DNA of 26,789 nucleotides from an uncultured Oscillospiraceae bacterium. GTDB lineage: Bacteria; Bacillota; Clostridia; Oscillospirales; Ruminococcaceae. Positions 7,789-16,602 of the stretch are shown piece after piece (position 1 is the first letter of the stretch; every line of letters begins with the position of its first letter). A model generated the notes under the pieces. That model had not been told where the DNA came from and searched no databases. It saw only the letters and a program-made list of their open reading frames with translations. The stretch covers positions 1-26,789 of the forward strand of contig USBI01000022.1 of NCBI GenBank assembly GCA_900552945.1, given 5' to 3'. The translations under genes and the position numbers were made by a program.

Positions 7789-8241
7789 TTACTGTTTGGG
7801 TTTGCGAAGCGCAATACGCGCAGACTTGATATCCTGCATATTGCGGGCAAGAACGCTTTCGATCTCCTGAAGGCTTTTATCAACAAAATCATTAGTTGCA
7901 CGTTTGAGCTCACGGGACTGTACCTGTGCCTGCGTATTGATCTCATTGGCACGTACCTGTGCCTTTTTAACGAGCTCATCGTGATCAACGATTGATTTCG
8001 CACGCTCTTCCGCTTTTTGAATAATGATCTCTGCCTCGTGTTTCGCATCCTCCACGATCTGTTTGCGGTCAGCGACGATCATTTTGGCCTGTTTGATCTC
8101 TACCGGGAGATTGAGGCGCACATCACCGATGAGGTCACGCAGACGCTCTACATCCACGACACACTTCCCGCCCGAGAGAGGCAACCCCCAGGATTTGTCC
8201 AGCATATCATCGATCGTATCCAGAATTTCACTAATGTTCAT
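7789..8241 (-). CDS. Coiled-coil protein of the DivIVA / ATP synthase B-like type, function unknown
   Basis: The 150-residue soluble protein has no signal peptide or membrane helix. Residues 1-35 are a conserved-looking head (MNISEILDTIDDMLDKSWGL), and about 40-135 form a charged helix rich in Glu, Lys, Ala and Gln that should be a coiled coil. Such proteins next to coaD in Clostridia are often labelled ATP synthase subunit B-like or ATPase because of this helix, but the membrane anchor of the real b-subunit is missing and there are no atp genes here. DivIVA/GpsB-like scaffolds are the other option. Its start overlaps the coaD stop by four bases, so it is translationally coupled and last in the rodA operon. 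Confidence 0.75.
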   Translation of the reverse strand: MNISEILDTIDDMLDKSWGLPLSGGKCVVDVERLRDLIGDVRLNLPVEIKQAKMIVADRKQIVEDAKHEAEIIIQKAEERAKSIVDHDELVKKAQVRANEINTQAQVQSRELKRATNDFVDKSLQEIESVLARNMQDIKSARIALRKPKQ

Positions 8242-8738
8242 TCTTTCTCTTCCTTCCTGTATAAACGCTGTTTGACTTCATCATGAATGCACGCAGGTAC
8301 AAAATCAGAAATATCCCCGCCAAAATAGGCAATCTGTTTGACAAGGCTGGAACTAAGATAAAGATGTTCTGCGTTGGTGGTTAAAAAAACCGTTTCCGCC
8401 TGATCAACCATCTTTTTATTCATCAGCGCCATCTGAAATTCGTAATCAAAATCCGTCATCGCACGAAGGCCTTTTACAATGGCGCAGGCGCCGCTGCGAG
8501 CGATATAATCTGCCAGAAGGCCGTCAAAACCGTCAACCTCAACATTCTGGAGCACAAGCTCTGCCGTAGCCGAACGGATAAACCGAATCCGTTCCTCCAA
8601 AGAAAACACAGGCGTTTTGCTGCGGTTGGTGCTCACCAGAACGACCACGCGGTCAAACAATTTTGAAGCACGTGTAATAATATCCAGATGTCCTTTTGTC
8701 ACCGGGTCAAAACTACCCGGACAAACTGCGATGCGCAT
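8238..8738 (-). CDS. coaD: Pantetheine-phosphate adenylyltransferase
   Basis: CoaD transfers AMP from ATP to 4'-phosphopantetheine, making dephospho-CoA, the fourth step of CoA synthesis. The 166 residues (typical length about 160) show the nucleotidyltransferase signature GSFDPVTKGHLDII near 8-21, with the key His at 17, then KGLRAMTDFDYEFQMALMN near 90-108 and the C-terminal SSSLVKQIA motif that binds ATP phosphates. It starts two bases after the rsmD stop, the usual rsmD-coaD pairing in Firmicutes, and overlaps the following coiled-coil gene by four bases. Confidence 0.97.
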   Translation of the reverse strand: MRIAVCPGSFDPVTKGHLDIITRASKLFDRVVVLVSTNRSKTPVFSLEERIRFIRSATAELVLQNVEVDGFDGLLADYIARSGACAIVKGLRAMTDFDYEFQMALMNKKMVDQAETVFLTTNAEHLYLSSSLVKQIAYFGGDISDFVPACIHDEVKQRLYRKEEKE

Positions 8739-8740
8739 GA

Positions 8741-9304
8741 TTATTCTTCCGCCTGCCTTTCATCTCCGGAACCGGCCCGATAAGCGGAAACCGTGATTTT
8801 ACCGTAATTATACTGTTTTTTGAGGATAAAATCAACTACCTTTTGCGGCATATCCTCTCCTCTGGGGTGCTCGCATAAAACAATGCCGCCGGCCGCCATT
8901 TTAGGAACAAGAAGAGGAAGCGCCTGCTGCAGAATTCCTTTTCCGTAAGGCGGGTCGAGGAAAGCGATATCAAACTGTTCCTTGCAACCGGAAAGATAGC
9001 TTTGATAATCCATTGTTACCACCCGGGAAGCGGAAGAAAGGCCAGTCGTTTTCAAATTATCCCGCACCACTTCGAGAGACTGCTTGCTGCTGTCAACAAA
9101 AACAGCGAGCTTCGCCCCCCGGCTGAGCGCCTCGATCCCCATCTGGCCGGAACCTGCAAACAGGTCAAGCACTCTGGCGCCCTGCACATCAAACTGAATC
9201 ACACTGAAAATCGCCTCTTTGACCCGATCAGTCGTTGGGCGAACATCGTTTCCTTCCAGCGTTTTCAATTTCCGCCCGCGGGCGGAACCTGTAATAACTC
9301 TCAT
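8741..9304 (-). CDS. rsmD: 16S rRNA (guanine(966)-N(2))-methyltransferase
   Basis: RsmD N2-methylates G966 of 16S rRNA with S-adenosylmethionine. The 187 residues contain the family start MRVITGSARGRKL, RPTTDRVKEAIFSVI, the SAM-binding motif VLDLFAGSGQMGIEALSRGA, and the catalytic motif DPPYGKG, a form of (N/D)PPY. The reading frame is open eleven codons further upstream to 9337, but the ATG at 9304 has AGGAG seven bases before it and matches family N-termini, so I use it. It lies between rodA and coaD with very short gaps. Confidence 0.96.
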   Translation of the reverse strand: MRVITGSARGRKLKTLEGNDVRPTTDRVKEAIFSVIQFDVQGARVLDLFAGSGQMGIEALSRGAKLAVFVDSSKQSLEVVRDNLKTTGLSSASRVVTMDYQSYLSGCKEQFDIAFLDPPYGKGILQQALPLLVPKMAAGGIVLCEHPRGEDMPQKVVDFILKKQYNYGKITVSAYRAGSGDERQAEE

Positions 9305-9340
9305 ACTACACTCCTTAACTCCTGATCGAGTTGGCAAAAT

Positions 9341-10462
9341 TTAATCAAACATTCCAATCCTGCGATTTTTGTGATAAACACTGAGCACCAGCCCAATCGT
9401 CATAAACATGGTCAGCATGGAGGAACCACCCGAGCTGAAAAACGGCAGTGTAATACCGATGACCGGAGCCACACAAAGCACCATGGCAATGTTGATGGCT
9501 GACTGGAAAAACACAACAGCAAACACGCCGACGCAGATATACTCACCCAAAGCGTCCTGCGACAAGCGGGACACATACAGAATGCGCACACAGATCGCGA
9601 TTAGGAGCGCCACTGTAACGATACACCCTACAAAGCCAAGCGTCTGACCAATGTAAGAAAAGATAAAGTCATTTCGCATTTCCGGCACACTGGTGAGGTT
9701 GTCTGCAAACAAGCCGCGCCCAAACAGCTGCCCGGAACCGAGAGCGATCCTGCCGCGCATCTGCTGATAACCATCTCCGGAAGGGTCCAGAGCCGGATTA
9801 AACGCAATGATTACACGCCGGCGATGGAGATCGCTGAAAATAAAATTCCATACAAGGAAGCCAACCACCGGCAACGAGATGACCCCGCCCAAAATCACCT
9901 TCCAGGAAAGCCCCGCGACGATCAGCATACAAATACCGATAAAAAGGAAGATCAACGCAGAACCAAAGTCACCCTGTACTACAATCAGCCCCGAGACAGC
10001 CACCATATGCAGCAGCAAAAGCCCAAGCGTTTTGGGTGTATTTAAGTGATTTTTCACTTTGGAAAGATGATATGCAAACGTAACAATAAACGAAATCTTT
10101 AAAAACTCAGATGGCTGGATGGTTGTGATTCCCAAATCAAGCCACGCTTTATCATCCGCGCCTTCCCTTTGTATGCCAAATACAAAAGTGAGCAGCACCA
10201 GAAAAACGGTAAACGGCAGATGAAATTTCCAAAGCTTTGCCATCAGTTCATAGTCCACCATAGACATCACTACGGCAGCCGCGATTCCGATTATAGTTGC
10301 CGCCAGCTGAATCCAGACACTTCGGGATGAGGTCATAAACCCGTTTGCATAGATCGAATATAGCAAAAGCATACTGAAGCCGGCGCAGATGATGCAAAGC
10401 CCGAACAGGACCTTATCCACCCGCCGCAAAAAGTCCAGCACACTATATAAAATTTGTTTCAT
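9341..10462 (-). CDS. rodA: SEDS peptidoglycan glycosyltransferase RodA
   Basis: RodA is a polytopic membrane enzyme that polymerises lipid II into glycan strands during elongation, with a class B PBP partner. The 373 residues have about ten hydrophobic helices and SEDS-family motifs: WLDLGITTIQPSEFLKI (near 126-142), a periplasmic loop with RIALGSGQLFGRGLF, NDFIFSYIGQTLGF, and a C-terminal GITLPFFSSGGSSM. Length and motifs fit RodA/FtsW/SpoVE; the position outside the dcw cluster and the short N-terminus favour RodA, but SpoVE/FtsW-like roles cannot be excluded. GGAGG lies just before the ATG at 10462. It is the first gene of the rodA-rsmD-coaD run and has its own promoter, divergent from fhs. 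Confidence 0.93.
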   Translation of the reverse strand: MKQILYSVLDFLRRVDKVLFGLCIICAGFSMLLLYSIYANGFMTSSRSVWIQLAATIIGIAAAVVMSMVDYELMAKLWKFHLPFTVFLVLLTFVFGIQREGADDKAWLDLGITTIQPSEFLKISFIVTFAYHLSKVKNHLNTPKTLGLLLLHMVAVSGLIVVQGDFGSALIFLFIGICMLIVAGLSWKVILGGVISLPVVGFLVWNFIFSDLHRRRVIIAFNPALDPSGDGYQQMRGRIALGSGQLFGRGLFADNLTSVPEMRNDFIFSYIGQTLGFVGCIVTVALLIAICVRILYVSRLSQDALGEYICVGVFAVVFFQSAINIAMVLCVAPVIGITLPFFSSGGSSMLTMFMTIGLVLSVYHKNRRIGMFD

Positions 10463-10512
10463 AACTCCTCCATAAAAAGTTTCACGGAGATTTGAAGCAG
10501 CTTAATTTCTAT

Positions 10513-10541
10513 ATTATACCCATTTTAAGGGATGATTTCAA
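10513..10541 (-). promoter_or_regulatory. Sigma-A-type promoter of rodA
   Basis: On the minus strand -35 TTGAAA (10536-10541), 17-bp spacer and -10 TATAAT (10513-10518). The predicted start is close to 10506, giving a leader of about 45 bases. Confidence 0.85.
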
Positions 10542-10581
10542 GTTACGCCGCGAATTTCCGCCTTTTTGCCCGCGCCGGAGA

Positions 10582-10610
10582 TTGGCAGCCGGCTGTGATT
10601 ATGATATAAT
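10582..10610 (+). promoter_or_regulatory. Sigma-A-type extended -10 promoter of fhs
   Basis: -35 TTGGCA (10582-10587), 17-bp spacer and -10 TATAAT (10605-10610) preceded by TGA, an extended -10. The leader to the fhs ATG is about 46 bases, too short for a folate riboswitch. Confidence 0.85.
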
Positions 10611-10662
10611 AAACGCAACGTGACCATTCTACCGGTCAAAAGCAAATTGGGAGGGAAATAAA

Positions 10663-12330
10663 ATGCTGTCTGATATTGAGATCGCCCAGGGCGCAAACAT
10701 GCTGCCTATCAGCGATATCGCGGAAAAACTGGGAATAGACACAAACGAACTTGAGCCTTATGGACGATACATCGCAAAATTATCCGAATCATTTTACAAG
10801 TCTGCCATGAAGCGCCCAGACGGGAAACTCATTCTGGTAACCGCTATCAACCCCACGCCGGCTGGTGAAGGAAAAACTACCACAACGGTCGGTCTGGGTC
10901 AGGCTATGGAAAAGATCGGAAAGAAAGCGGTCATCGCGCTGCGTGAGCCTTCGCTCGGTCCGGTCTTCGGCATCAAAGGCGGTGCTGCAGGCGGCGGATA
11001 CGCGCAGGTCGTGCCGATGGAGGAAATCAATCTTCATTTCACAGGGGACATGCACGCCATCACAGCGGCAAACAACCTGCTGTGCGCCATCATTGACAAT
11101 CACCTCCAGCAGGGAAACAAGTTGGGAATCGACCAGCGGCGGATTCTTTTTAAACGCTGCATGGATATGAACGACCGCGCTCTGCGCTTTGTCAACGTGG
11201 GGCTGGGCGGAAAAGTTAACGGTATTCCGCGCGAAGATTCCTTTATGATTACGGTAGCGAGCGAAATCATGGCGATTCTCTGCCTTGCCGAGGATATTGA
11301 GGACCTGAAAAAGCGCCTCGGCAATATTCTGGTTGCCTATACTTATGACAATCGTCCCGTTTTCGCGAAAGATCTTGGCTGCGTTGGAGCAATGGCACTG
11401 CTGCTCAAACACGCCATCCAGCCTAACCTGGTGCAGACGCTGGAAAACACACCGGCAATTATGCACGGCGGTCCGTTCGCCAACATCGCGCACGGCTGCA
11501 ACTCGGTCCGCGCGACCAAACTCGCGCTCAAACTGGGCGATTACGCCATCACTGAAGCCGGTTTCGGCTCTGATCTGGGCGCGGAAAAGTTTCTTGACAT
11601 CAAATGCCGTTATGCCGGCCTGAAACCGAGCTGTATCGTCATTGTTGCCACGGTTCGCGCGCTCAAATACAACGGCGGCGTCGCGAAAACGGAGCTGGGT
11701 GCGGAAAACGTAGCAGCTGTTGAAAAAGGCATTGTCAACCTCAAAGCACATATTCAAAACATGCAGTTGTATGGTGTACCGGTGGTTGTGGCAATCAACC
11801 GTTTCGGAACCGATTCCGAAGCGGAACTGAAGGTTATCAGCGACTGCTGCGAACAGCTTGGCTGTGACTTCGCCCTCTCCGACGTCTTCGCCAACGGCGG
11901 AAACGGCGGCATTGAGCTTGCAAACAAGGTGGTGGCAGCCTGCGAAAAGCCGGCTGACTTCCATGTCCTTTACGATGAAGCACTCCCAATTCAGGAAAAA
12001 ATCGAAACCATTGCGCACAAAATCTATCATGCAGGCAGCGTTCTCTACACCAAGGGTGCGGAAAAAGCCATCCGTGATATTACAGCGCTTGGATTTGGCA
12101 ATCTACCGATCTGCATTGCAAAAACACAGTATTCTCTTTCCGACAATCCTTCCCTGCTTGGCGCTCCGGAAGGCTTTGAAATTACAGTAAGAGATGTAAA
12201 ACTAAGCGCAGGGGCAGGGTTCGTTGTAGCTCTGACCGGCGACATCATGACCATGCCCGGCCTGCCCAAAGTTCCTGCCGCGATGGGCATGGACATTGAC
12301 GCAGACGGCAAAATCACCGGCTTGTCCTGA
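10663..12330 (+). CDS. fhs: Formate--tetrahydrofolate ligase
   Basis: Fhs makes 10-formyl-tetrahydrofolate from formate, tetrahydrofolate and ATP, feeding purine synthesis, fMet formation and, in acetogens, the methyl branch of the Wood-Ljungdahl pathway. The 555 residues match the family. Landmarks are [21 protein letters not shown] with the P-loop near 65-75, [59 protein letters not shown] and the C-terminal [18 protein letters not shown] lies before the ATG at 10663. It heads a compact run with tsaE, tsaB, rpiB and upp. No other Wood-Ljungdahl gene is in the window, so a plain one-carbon role is the safe reading. Confidence 0.98.
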   Translation: MLSDIEIAQGANMLPISDIAEKLGIDTNELEPYGRYIAKLSESFYKSAMKRPDGKLILVTAINPTPAGEGKTTTTVGLGQAMEKIGKKAVIALREPSLGPVFGIKGGAAGGGYAQVVPMEEINLHFTGDMHAITAANNLLCAIIDNHLQQGNKLGIDQRRILFKRCMDMNDRALRFVNVGLGGKVNGIPREDSFMITVASEIMAILCLAEDIEDLKKRLGNILVAYTYDNRPVFAKDLGCVGAMALLLKHAIQPNLVQTLENTPAIMHGGPFANIAHGCNSVRATKLALKLGDYAITEAGFGSDLGAEKFLDIKCRYAGLKPSCIVIVATVRALKYNGGVAKTELGAENVAAVEKGIVNLKAHIQNMQLYGVPVVVAINRFGTDSEAELKVISDCCEQLGCDFALSDVFANGGNGGIELANKVVAACEKPADFHVLYDEALPIQEKIETIAHKIYHAGSVLYTKGAEKAIRDITALGFGNLPICIAKTQYSLSDNPSLLGAPEGFEITVRDVKLSAGAGFVVALTGDIMTMPGLPKVPAAMGMDIDADGKITGLS

Positions 12331-12350
12331 TGCCGGTACAGGAGGAATCC

Positions 12351-12788
12351 ATGGAATATCTCAGCCATTCCACCGAAGAAACCGAACGATTTGCGGAGCA
12401 ATACGCCCGCGTTCTGCCGCATGGTTGCGTGCTGGCCTTTGAAGGCGGTATGGGAGTAGGAAAGACAGCGTTTGTCCGCGGGCTGGCAAAAGGGCTCGGC
12501 GCGCAGAACGAGGTTTCCAGCCCAACATTTGCCCTTGTGCACGAGTACGGAGGAAATCCCCCGCTCATCCACTTTGACATGTACCGTGTCACCACACTTG
12601 ATGATCTGTACACCACCGGTTTTTTTGATTATCTGGACGGAGAAAACATTCTGGCGGTGGAATGGAGCGAAAACATTGAAGCCGCTCTGCCGGAGGACGC
12701 CGTTCACATCCGGCTGGAACCAGCCGGAGAAAATTCCCGGAAGATCACGGTAAAAGGAGGCCCTTTCTTTGAATATACTGGCGTTTGA
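12351..12788 (+). CDS. tsaE: tRNA t6A biosynthesis ATPase TsaE
   Basis: TsaE is the P-loop ATPase that works with TsaB and TsaD to form N6-threonylcarbamoyladenosine at position 37 of ANN-decoding tRNAs. The protein (145 residues from this start) has the family N-terminus HSTEETERFAEQ, Walker A GGMGVGKTAF near 32-41, the switch-like SSPTFALVHEY, and IHFDMYRV followed by AVEWSEN, all standard TsaE motifs. An in-frame ATG at 12330 overlaps the fhs stop (TGATG), but the ATG at 12351 has GGAGG five bases upstream and matches family starts, so I choose it. The 3' end overlaps tsaB by 20 bases. Confidence 0.95.
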   Translation: MEYLSHSTEETERFAEQYARVLPHGCVLAFEGGMGVGKTAFVRGLAKGLGAQNEVSSPTFALVHEYGGNPPLIHFDMYRVTTLDDLYTTGFFDYLDGENILAVEWSENIEAALPEDAVHIRLEPAGENSRKITVKGGPFFEYTGV

Positions 12789-13494
12789 TACATCCGCACA
12801 GGCGGCAGGGGTCTGCGTTTTAAATGAAAACCGGATTCTTTCCGAGTTTACGGTCAACAATCGGCTAACCCACTCACAGACCATTATGCCCATGTGCCAA
12901 AGCGCTCTTTCCTGCGCGCACCTGACACTGCAGGAGATCGACGCATTTGCCGTTTCTGTGGGGCCCGGTTCCTTCACCGGGCTAAGGATCGGCGTTTCCG
13001 CGGTCAAAGGGCTGGCCGAGGCGTTAAAAAAGCCCTGCATTCCGGTCTCTACGCTGGAAGGGCTCGCATATAACCTCACTCCCGTTTCCGGAATCATCTG
13101 CTGCGTGATGGACGCTCGCTGCGGGCAGGTTTACAACGCACTGTTCCGGTCAAACGGCTCTCAAACACCGCAGCGTCTGACCGAAGACCGCGCAGTTTCC
13201 ATAAAGGAACTTGGGGTGGATTTGGGAAAGTTTGACGAAAATATTTTTTTGGTTGGAGACGGAGCGGATTTATGCTATAATGAGCTGAGAGAGAGCAACC
13301 CGCAGATTCGGGCAGTCTCTCCCCACCTGAAGTTGCAGCGTGCATCGAGCGTTGGTCTTGCCGCCCAAGCAGCTGCAAACGAAGGAAAATGCTGTTCCGC
13401 AGCAGAGCTGATGCCGGTTTATCTGCGGCTTCCTCAGGCGGAACGCGAACTGTTGAAAAAACAAACGATCAAAAAAGAATCCGAAACAAAATAA
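12769..13494 (+). CDS. tsaB: tRNA t6A biosynthesis protein TsaB
   Basis: TsaB is the catalytically inactive ASKHA-fold partner of TsaD in the threonylcarbamoyl transferase complex. The 241 residues begin MNILAFDTSAQAAGVCV, the conserved phosphate-1-like loop, and contain VGPGSFTGLRIGVSAVKGLA near 64-83, the most recognisable TsaB motif, followed by VSTLEGLA and CVMDARCGQVYNALF. The start is a TTG at 12769 with AAGGAGG eight bases upstream inside tsaE. In many Firmicutes rimI and tsaD follow; here rpiB follows instead, so TsaD must be encoded elsewhere. Confidence 0.95.
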   Translation: MNILAFDTSAQAAGVCVLNENRILSEFTVNNRLTHSQTIMPMCQSALSCAHLTLQEIDAFAVSVGPGSFTGLRIGVSAVKGLAEALKKPCIPVSTLEGLAYNLTPVSGIICCVMDARCGQVYNALFRSNGSQTPQRLTEDRAVSIKELGVDLGKFDENIFLVGDGADLCYNELRESNPQIRAVSPHLKLQRASSVGLAAQAAANEGKCCSAAELMPVYLRLPQAERELLKKQTIKKESETK

Positions 13495-13508
13495 AGAGGT
13501 GCAGAAAA

Positions 13509-13967
13509 ATGATTGCAATCGGCAGCGACCACGGCGGTTATGAACTCAAAGAACAAATCAAGGCTTTTCTGGACGAGAAGGACCTTGCGTATAAAGATTT
13601 TGGAACCTACAGCACAGATTCCTGTGATTATGCAGATATTGCGGAAGTCACCTGTGACGCAGTTGTTCGCGGCGAGTGCGACAAAGCCATTTTGATCTGC
13701 GGGACCGGCATTGGCATTTCCATGGCGGCCAACAAGATCAACGGCATCCGCGCGGCTGCCTGTTCTGATTATTTCTCTGCAAAATACACCCGGCTGCACA
13801 ATGATGCGAATGCCCTTTGCCTGGGCGGACGTGTACTTGGCGTAGGCGAAGCGTGTGAACTGGTAGACGTGTTTTTAAGCACCGGCTTCGAAGGCGGCCG
13901 TCATGCAACACGAATCGCCAAAATCGCCGCACTGGAAGAACGCGAAGCGAACAAGGCAGCAAAATAA
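13509..13967 (+). CDS. rpiB: Ribose 5-phosphate isomerase B
   Basis: RpiB interconverts ribose 5-phosphate and ribulose 5-phosphate in the pentose phosphate pathway. The 152 residues show the RpiB/LacAB pattern: [15 protein letters not shown] at the start, the catalytic Cys in [16 protein letters not shown] near 61-76 (Cys at about 64), the RAA segment, and [15 protein letters not shown] with the conserved His. The frame is open upstream into tsaB, but the ATG at 13509 has AGAGGTG upstream and matches family starts. It lies between tsaB and upp with short gaps, so nucleotide and sugar phosphate metabolism are linked in one run. Confidence 0.96.
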   Translation: MIAIGSDHGGYELKEQIKAFLDEKDLAYKDFGTYSTDSCDYADIAEVTCDAVVRGECDKAILICGTGIGISMAANKINGIRAAACSDYFSAKYTRLHNDANALCLGGRVLGVGEACELVDVFLSTGFEGGRHATRIAKIAALEEREANKAAK

Positions 13968-13980
13968 AGGAGGAAACACT

Positions 13981-14613
13981 ATGAAACCAATCATTATGCA
14001 TCACCCGCTGATCCAGCACAAAATTTCCTTACTGCGCGACAAAAATACAGGTACAAAAGAATTCCGTGAACTGGTGAACGAAATCGCCATGCTCATGTGT
14101 TATGAAGCAACGAGGGATCTTCCGCTCAAAGAAATCGAAATTGAAACCCCTGTTGCCATTGCGAAAACCAAAATTATTTCCGGCAGCAAGATTGCACTGA
14201 TTCCGATTCTGCGCGCAGGACTTGGCATGGTTGACGGTATGCTGAACCTCATCCCGGCGGCTAAAGTTGGACACATCGGTCTTTACCGGACCGAAGAAGA
14301 AGGTCAGGTAGAGGTTACCGAGTACTACTGCAAACTCCCGGAGGACATTGAACACCGCGATACAATCGTGCTTGATCCAATGCTTGCGACCGGTATGTCT
14401 GCGATCGACGCCATCACTCAACTCAAAAAGCATGGCGCAAAAAATTTGAAATTCATGTGCATCATCGCCGCTCCGGAAGGACTGGAAGCTTTGGAAAAAG
14501 CGCATCCTGACGTTCAGATCTACTGTGGTACACTGGACCAGCGGCTCAACGAAAATTACTACATCGTACCCGGCCTTGGTGACGCGGGCGACCGTATTTT
14601 CGGCACAAAATAA
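13981..14613 (+). CDS. upp: Uracil phosphoribosyltransferase
   Basis: Upp salvages uracil to UMP using PRPP. The 210 residues are typical. Visible motifs are [20 protein letters not shown] at the start, [12 protein letters not shown] near 76-87, the PRPP-binding loop [16 protein letters not shown] near 130-145, and the C-terminal uracil-binding [24 protein letters not shown] lies a few bases before the ATG and overlaps the end of rpiB. A terminator follows, so upp closes the fhs run. The neighbouring rpiB gives a functional tie, since ribose 5-phosphate is the precursor of PRPP. Confidence 0.98.
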   Translation: MKPIIMHHPLIQHKISLLRDKNTGTKEFRELVNEIAMLMCYEATRDLPLKEIEIETPVAIAKTKIISGSKIALIPILRAGLGMVDGMLNLIPAAKVGHIGLYRTEEEGQVEVTEYYCKLPEDIEHRDTIVLDPMLATGMSAIDAITQLKKHGAKNLKFMCIIAAPEGLEALEKAHPDVQIYCGTLDQRLNENYYIVPGLGDAGDRIFGTK

Positions 14614-14635
14614 GCATTTATATTCTCACCTTACG

Positions 14636-14670
14636 AAAAACGGTATGGCAGGTATGCTGTACCGTTTTTT
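14636..14670 (+). terminator. Rho-independent terminator after upp
   Basis: AAAAACGGTA pairs with TACCGTTTTTT, and the inner GGCA and TGCT extend the stem around a small loop. The T-run makes it a convincing end of the fhs-upp transcript. Confidence 0.85.
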
Positions 14671-14777
14671 ATATACAAGGATATCATTCTTTAAGCTGGG
14701 AGAAAATGTTTTCGCCCCGTCCCACTTACAAATTTGCACCATCCTATGAAAATCGTTCTTAACAGAAGGAGGGCTTT

Positions 14778-15107
14778 ATGGCAACCAGCGCACAATTTGC
14801 CGCCTTTGTCGCGGAACAGCTCGGTCTTGCGGGAACGATCCATTGCAGGAAAATGTTCGGCGAATATGGGCTGTACTGTGACGGAAAATTTTTCGCAGTC
14901 ATCTGTGATGATCAGCTTTACCTAAAGCTCACAGATGCGGGCCAACGCCTGATGCCTGAAACCGAACCTCTTCCCCCTTATGACGGCTGGCGCCCCATGC
15001 TGCCGGTTGTTGAACTGGATGACCGTGAATTTTTAGCACAGCTGGTACAGGAAACCTGCAAAGAGCTCCCATTTCAGAAACCCAGACGGCGTAAACGAAA
15101 CGGTTAA
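14778..15107 (+). CDS. TfoX N-terminal domain protein
   Basis: The 109-residue soluble protein consists of one TfoX-N domain, shown by CRKMFGEYGLYCDGKFFAVI near 24-43, then DDQLYLKL and PYDGW. TfoX/Sxy is a competence regulator in gammaproteobacteria, but stand-alone TfoX-N proteins are widespread in Firmicutes and their job is not settled. A competence role should not be assumed. The C-terminus ends in a basic tail (KPRRRKRNG), which could contact nucleic acid. AAGGAGG lies just upstream of the ATG. It stands alone between the upp terminator and trmL, and I see no confident promoter. Confidence 0.85.
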   Translation: MATSAQFAAFVAEQLGLAGTIHCRKMFGEYGLYCDGKFFAVICDDQLYLKLTDAGQRLMPETEPLPPYDGWRPMLPVVELDDREFLAQLVQETCKELPFQKPRRRKRNG

Positions 15108-15193
15108 ATGGCCTTCCGCCGCAAAAGGGTTGCCAGATCACACCGGTTTGTGTTAAATTATGGTAAGAAGATCAAACGCAAGGATGAAATGAA

Positions 15194-15691
15194 ATGAAGC
15201 AACTCAACATCGTTCTGGTCGAACCCCAAATCCCGCAAAACACCGGAAACATTGCGCGTACCTGCGCGGCAACCGGTGCTTCACTGCACCTTGTGCGCCC
15301 GCTGGGGTTTACCATCGACGATAAAAAATTAAAACGCGCAGGACTGGATTACTGGCATCTGCTGGATATCCATTACTACGACGGAATGGATGATTTTTTC
15401 ACACAAAATCCAGACGCTTCCTGCTATTATTTCACAACAAAGGGGAAGCATATTTATTCCGATGTAACGTTTGATGAGCACTGTTTTCTTGTGTTCGGGC
15501 GTGAAGACGCCGGCCTGGACGAGGCGCTGCTCTATCAAAACCCCGAGCGGTGTCTGCGCCTTCCTATGATTTCGGAAGCACGCAGCTTAAACCTTTCCAA
15601 CACCGTAGCGGTAGCGGCATATGAAGTTTTGCGGCAATGGCAGTTCCCTACTCTGAAAACAGAAGGAAATCTCACCAAATACGACTGGTGA
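15194..15691 (+). CDS. trmL: tRNA (cytidine/uridine(34)-2'-O)-methyltransferase
   Basis: TrmL is a small SPOUT methyltransferase that 2'-O-methylates the wobble nucleotide of tRNA-Leu isoacceptors. The 165 residues are the expected length. The three SPOUT motifs are visible: EPQIPQNTGNIARTC near 10-24, FGREDAGLDEALL near 99-111, and CLRLPMISEARSLNLSNTVA near 119-138, which forms the knot. AAGGA lies upstream of the ATG at 15194; two earlier ATGs in the same stretch run straight into stops. A weak TTGCCA/TAAATT pair in the 86-base gap upstream may be a promoter. degV follows after about 20 bases. Confidence 0.94.
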   Translation: MKQLNIVLVEPQIPQNTGNIARTCAATGASLHLVRPLGFTIDDKKLKRAGLDYWHLLDIHYYDGMDDFFTQNPDASCYYFTTKGKHIYSDVTFDEHCFLVFGREDAGLDEALLYQNPERCLRLPMISEARSLNLSNTVAVAAYEVLRQWQFPTLKTEGNLTKYDW

Positions 15692-15713
15692 GATTGAAAT
15701 AATGGAGGTATTT

Positions 15714-16595
15714 ATGGCTGAAAAAATAAAACTCATGACGGATTCCTGCTGCGACATTCCACAGGAATTAGTGGAAGAATACGGGATTGAAATTTTCTCA
15801 TTTCCCATTACCATTGACGGGACGGAATACCGTGAGCGGGTGGATTTCACCGCGGAAGAATTTTTTGAAATCATCACTAAAGCAACCAAAGTGCCTACCC
15901 ACGCGCAGATCATCCCCATAGAATTTGAAGACGCTTACGAAAGAGCTTACAAGGAAGGATATACCGACATAATTTATGTTGCGATCAATTCCAAGGGCTC
16001 CAGCACCTATGCCAACTCGAAAATTGCTGTAAACAATTTTTACGACAATCACCCGGAAGCAAAAGAAAAAATTCATTTTCACATGATCGATTCCACCTGC
16101 TACACCATGGGTTACGGTCTGGCGGTAGTAGAAGCCGCGCGCAAAATCCGGCGCGGCCTTTCTGTAAAAGAAGTTGTAGCCAGCATTCAGGACTGGATCG
16201 ATCACTGCAAAATCCTGTTTGTACCGCTCACGCTGGAATTCGCTAAAAAATCCGGACGCATTTCAGCGGCGGCCGGTTTTGTCGGCGAACTGCTGGGTCT
16301 GAAACCCATCATTACCTTCCGCGACGGCGACTCGGTCATCCTGGAAAAAGTACGCGGTGAAAAGGCTGTTATTCCGCGGCTGATTGAAATGATGGCAAAA
16401 GACAAGGTTCCGCAAACGCCATACTGCGTCGTTCATGGCATGCAGCCTCAGTTGACTTCCGAATTGATTGAAGAAACAGAGAAAAAATTCGGGAAAGCAG
16501 AATATGTTTATCCTTTGGGACCGGTAGTGGCAATCAACGCAGGACCGAATGTGGTCGGCGTAATCTACCGCGCGCACAACGAAGAAACGAAATAG
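15714..16595 (+). CDS. DegV family fatty-acid-binding protein
   Basis: DegV (FakB-like) proteins bind a fatty acid and in some Firmicutes present it to the kinase FakA for phosphorylation and use in phospholipids. The 293 residues have the family start KLMTDSCCDIPQELVEEYGI, KVPTHAQIIPIEFEDAY with the conserved T-S/H-Q type region, STCYTMGYGLAV and the C-terminal GPVVAINAGPNVVGVIYR. An ATG at 15702 overlaps the ribosome binding site GGAGG (15704-15708), so the ATG at 15714 is the real start. No fakA is nearby. A strong terminator follows. Confidence 0.94.
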   Translation: MAEKIKLMTDSCCDIPQELVEEYGIEIFSFPITIDGTEYRERVDFTAEEFFEIITKATKVPTHAQIIPIEFEDAYERAYKEGYTDIIYVAINSKGSSTYANSKIAVNNFYDNHPEAKEKIHFHMIDSTCYTMGYGLAVVEAARKIRRGLSVKEVVASIQDWIDHCKILFVPLTLEFAKKSGRISAAAGFVGELLGLKPIITFRDGDSVILEKVRGEKAVIPRLIEMMAKDKVPQTPYCVVHGMQPQLTSELIEETEKKFGKAEYVYPLGPVVAINAGPNVVGVIYRAHNEETK

Positions 16596-16602
16596 TAAAA
16601 AT

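Noticed and set aside
7789..8241. ATP synthase subunit b
   Set aside because: It has the charged helix but no membrane anchor, and no other atp genes are present.
10611..10662. Tetrahydrofolate riboswitch upstream of fhs
   Set aside because: The leader is only about 46 bases and has no structure resembling the roughly 90-base aptamer.
10789..12030. Minus-strand ORF of 413 codons opposite fhs
   Set aside because: It is a long antisense shadow of a well-conserved gene with no ribosome binding site and no family-like motif; such shadows arise from codon bias.
12045..13097. Minus-strand ORF of 350 codons across fhs, tsaE and tsaB
   Set aside because: It crosses three real plus-strand genes antisense and has no motif, ribosome binding site or promoter.
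14778..15107. Competence regulator role for the TfoX-N protein
   Set aside because: Only the N-terminal TfoX domain is present and no competence genes are nearby; similar stand-alone domains in Firmicutes have no proven competence role.
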